Shown here one piece after another: positions 61,791 through 64,000 of a stretch of 64,000 nucleotides of DNA. The translations under genes were made by a program, and so were the position numbers. Position 1 is the first letter of the stretch. Every line of letters starts with the position of its first letter. The notes under the pieces were generated by a model. That model did no database searches and was not told the DNA's origin. It was given only the letters and a program-made list of their open reading frames with translations. The DNA is from Neptunomonas japonica DSM 18939. GTDB lineage: Bacteria > Pseudomonadota > Gammaproteobacteria > Pseudomonadales > Balneatricaceae. The DNA is taken from positions 124,001 through 188,000 of the forward strand of contig NZ_AUGR01000010.1 of assembly GCF_000422765.1 (NCBI RefSeq). Direction: 5' to 3'.

Positions 61791-63188
61791 ATGCTTTTTA
61801 ACAAGCTCCCTGATGATCTTTTTTTACCCCTCTCGGGTAAAAACCGTAATATCTATCAAGCCGTTTTGCTGCAGTTGGCAGACCTGTTTTTTGATGAAGA
61901 CTTAATAGACCCATTTATTCCAAAGGACTTGGTGCGCTCAACCATTGAAAACGCTGTAGTTCGCTTGGGTGTACGCCGCTGGGAGCCCGAGGAAGAAGAC
62001 GGTTCTGAAGCAGAAGAGCTACCTCGTTCTACGGCTGAGTATACAAATCGTATCTACAGGCGCCTTGTGCAAACGGGTTGGGTTGAAGAAGAGCAACGTA
62101 TTTACCGTACTTTTGTTTTGATGTCGCCATCTATCAGCTATTTGCTACGCTCATTAGTGTCGATCTCTAATTTAGAGAAGCGCTCATACGGTGGTGCCGT
62201 ATTGAATGTGCTCAGCTCATTAGAGTCAGCTGTTAATGATCCCGCAGGGCGAGGTATTACTTTATCAGAAGCCGCACAAACATCGGCTGATTTTAGCGCC
62301 CACCTGACCGATATGATGTTGGGGCTACGAGAGCTAAAAATTAGCTTGTCGCATGCGCAGAGCCCTCAAGATGTGGTGCGTGGTTTTTTTGATCGCTTTG
62401 TTGAGCGGATATTGGTATCTGACTATAAAACGCTGAAAACTAAAAATAACCCTTTTAGGTTTAGGCGCCAGATTTTATCGCTACTGCGCGATTTGCAGTT
62501 TGATACGATTAAGTTAGATGCTTTGACGCGTCACTACCAAGAACAGTTTGAATCCGAATATGATGATGCTGAAGCAATGGTGCATGTGCATATAAATCGT
62601 ATTGTGCGTATTTTTGATTCAGTAGATAAGCGTCTGGATACTATTGATGACTTCCGCTATCGCCTAGAAAAACGTGTTGCTGATACTGTCCGCTATATGG
62701 ATAAAACTACACCGGGAATGGCATCTCGTTTGTCCCGCTTAATAAAAGAAGCGGCCAAAGATGATGCTTTACCTATGATTGATACCCTTGAAGAGGTGAA
62801 CTTCATCTCTCCTGCGAGTGTGCGCGCACCGTTTAAGCGCCGCATTCAGGCGGAGCCTCGGGTTATACGCCAACAGATTATTGATCCTAAAGCGCTTGAG
62901 TTAAGACAGCTATTTAAAGAATTTAAAGAGCGTCGAGAAGTGAGAATAGATCGTATAGATGCGTATCTGGATCGTCATTTGGGTAGCAAAGAAACGCTAC
63001 GTGCAGATGAGTTTGAGATTGATAGTATTGAAGATTATATATGCTTCAGTTATATCCGCCATTTGGCCTCGCTTGGTAAAAAAGCCAAGAAAACCGCTGA
63101 ACAGTTCAATATCCAGTTTAATGATCAATACACCAGTGTGACCGGAATGGTTGAGTGTCGTGATTTTGTTATTTATAGGAAACGCTAA
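61791..63188 (+). CDS. jetA: JetA/MksF-like kleisin subunit of an SMC complex
   Basis: A 465-residue protein. It has an N-terminal winged-helix-like part (about 10-130, with [25 protein letters not shown] and [10 protein letters not shown]), a central helical part with an FEALDT-like spacing of charged helices (about 180-320) and a C-terminal winged-helix-like part (about 395-465). This wording is that of the JetA (DUF5716)/MksF family, the kleisin of Wadjet plasmid-defence or Mks condensin complexes. Its stop overlaps the next gene's ATG by one base (63188). First gene of the operon, 212 bp after amt. Confidence 0.8.
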   Translation: MLFNKLPDDLFLPLSGKNRNIYQAVLLQLADLFFDEDLIDPFIPKDLVRSTIENAVVRLGVRRWEPEEEDGSEAEELPRSTAEYTNRIYRRLVQTGWVEEEQRIYRTFVLMSPSISYLLRSLVSISNLEKRSYGGAVLNVLSSLESAVNDPAGRGITLSEAAQTSADFSAHLTDMMLGLRELKISLSHAQSPQDVVRGFFDRFVERILVSDYKTLKTKNNPFRFRRQILSLLRDLQFDTIKLDALTRHYQEQFESEYDDAEAMVHVHINRIVRIFDSVDKRLDTIDDFRYRLEKRVADTVRYMDKTTPGMASRLSRLIKEAAKDDALPMIDTLEEVNFISPASVRAPFKRRIQAEPRVIRQQIIDPKALELRQLFKEFKERREVRIDRIDAYLDRHLGSKETLRADEFEIDSIEDYICFSYIRHLASLGKKAKKTAEQFNIQFNDQYTSVTGMVECRDFVIYRKR

Positions 63189-63823
63189 TGCTTGGTGATC
63201 TACAAAAAATAATCAGCCGAAGCGATCAGTATGAAGCTGCCGATTTTTCGCACGCTGCTAATTTGTTACTGACAAACCAGTTTTTGCATGCGGATCGTTC
63301 ATCACACAGGGATAGCTACTTCCTTATCTCTTCACATATCGATTACTTTACTAACTTGTTTGCTGCGATTGGTTGGTCTTTTATCTACCAACCCGATGAA
63401 GCTTACTTGGGTATCTTGCCGCAAGACAGTGAACGTAACTTAAAACTGCGTTTAGATGAGTCTCTTATACTGCTGTGTATGCGCCAGCAATATGAAGAAA
63501 AGCTAGAAAAGTTTGAAGTAGACAGCGGCAAGGCCTACACCAACATTAATGACTTGCTGTCGTTGTACGAGAACTTAACGGGTAAAGAGATCCCGAACGA
63601 AACACGAATGAAAGAGATTCTTTCGTTATTCGCTCGCCACGGTGTTATTGAGCGCGGTAAGCCAAACGAAACAGAGCCTAAAAATGTCCCTTTCAGCATT
63701 CAGCCGACTATCCGTCAGGTTGTAGTAGAAGATTATATCGGTCAATTAGAAGCATTGTGTGATCCAGATACACGAGATGCTCTGACCGAAGCAGAGGAGG
63801 CGAGCGCTGATGAAACAGCTTAA
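63188..63823 (+). CDS. jetB: JetB/MksE-like subunit (DUF4194)
   Basis: A 211-residue protein of the DUF4194 family, the MukE-like KITE subunit of Wadjet and Mks SMC complexes. Visible: [50 protein letters not shown], the [28 protein letters not shown] segment and the second winged-helix with [14 protein letters not shown]. Acidic tail. It overlaps both neighbours (1 bp and 14 bp), so the three genes are tightly coupled. Confidence 0.85.
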   Translation: MLGDLQKIISRSDQYEAADFSHAANLLLTNQFLHADRSSHRDSYFLISSHIDYFTNLFAAIGWSFIYQPDEAYLGILPQDSERNLKLRLDESLILLCMRQQYEEKLEKFEVDSGKAYTNINDLLSLYENLTGKEIPNETRMKEILSLFARHGVIERGKPNETEPKNVPFSIQPTIRQVVVEDYIGQLEALCDPDTRDALTEAEEASADETA

Positions 63824-64000
63824 TCGCATAGTTTTAGTTAATTGGTATGTGCTGGGTGCTGTTGAAGTGCCTATTAAGGGCAATGTTGCCATTGTAGGCC
63901 CTAACGGTTCGGGTAAGTCGGCTTTGTTGGATGCTATCCAAACCGTGTTAATGGGTGGGCATAAGCGCCACCTAAGCTTTAACGCATCAGCAGGCCAAAA
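63810..64000 (+). CDS. jetC: JetC/MksB-like SMC ATPase, 5' part
   Basis: The first 63 residues are visible before the window ends. [20 protein letters not shown] leads into the Walker A motif [15 protein letters not shown], then [17 protein letters not shown], the start of an SMC/MukB-like head domain with the wording of JetC proteins. It should bind the JetA and JetB products and drive ATP-dependent DNA loop extrusion. The gene is cut by the edge of the window, not broken. Confidence 0.88.
   Translation, partial: MKQLNRIVLVNWYVLGAVEVPIKGNVAIVGPNGSGKSALLDAIQTVLMGGHKRHLSFNASAGQ

Overview
The window reads as the chromosome of a marine gammaproteobacterium, most likely an Oceanospirillales-type organism. 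Support comes from rmf, rlmKL, pyrD and a DUF2835 gene lying together, and from a TAXI-TRAP transporter, an NSS transporter, a TRAP-linked DctB/DctD pair and overall moderate-to-low GC. The genus cannot be fixed from sequence reading alone. No insertion sequence, phage gene, integrase or CRISPR array was seen.

Region 1 (1-22.5 kb) is a capsular polysaccharide locus. It opens with the 3' part of wecC (UDP-ManNAcA synthesis), followed by an AT-rich block with two glycosyltransferases around a heparinase II/III-like protein fused to an alpha/beta-hydrolase-like domain. Next come two KpsC-type Kdo-transferase genes flanking a cysQ gene. Then a short-chain dehydrogenase and an LTA-synthase-like membrane enzyme (+) face a convergent block of kpsS, an alpha-oxoamine synthase and a 2493-residue iterative-type PKS (-). 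The last set matches the rhizobial rkpA-G-H-I-J content in a different order. The PKS lacks a thioesterase and overlaps the oxoamine synthase gene by 4 bp. I infer that the acyl chain is released by condensation with an amino acid and reduced to a sphingoid-like amino alcohol that may anchor the capsule. This is the most interesting system in the window. kpsM/T/E/D are not present here.

Region 2 (22.8-36.5 kb): a Sel1-SPOR envelope protein paired with an MCP; an inferred amino-acid catabolic operon (2-oxoacid:ferredoxin oxidoreductase, leucine dehydrogenase, NSS transporter) with two FNR/Anr-like boxes upstream; an orphan VAO-type flavoprotein; and an rhlE-like helicase.

Region 3 (36.9-49.4 kb): a secreted beta-propeller/beta-helix protein, PPK2, tRNA-Thr(TGT), a BON-LysM protein, a chorismate-mutase-free prephenate dehydratase, then dctB-dctD-like regulators followed by a TAXI-TRAP transporter with a good sigma-54 promoter between them. 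A conspicuous multi-hairpin inverted repeat lies just upstream of that promoter.

Region 4 (49.4-64 kb): HDOD protein, YciC-like membrane protein, riboflavin synthase, TIGR01777 epimerase, potassium channel, BatD-like protein, DUF2835, pyrD, rmf, rlmKL and amt. The window ends inside a jetA-jetB-jetC (MksF/E/B-like) SMC operon, either Wadjet plasmid defence or an Mks condensin; the deciding jetD position is beyond the edge.
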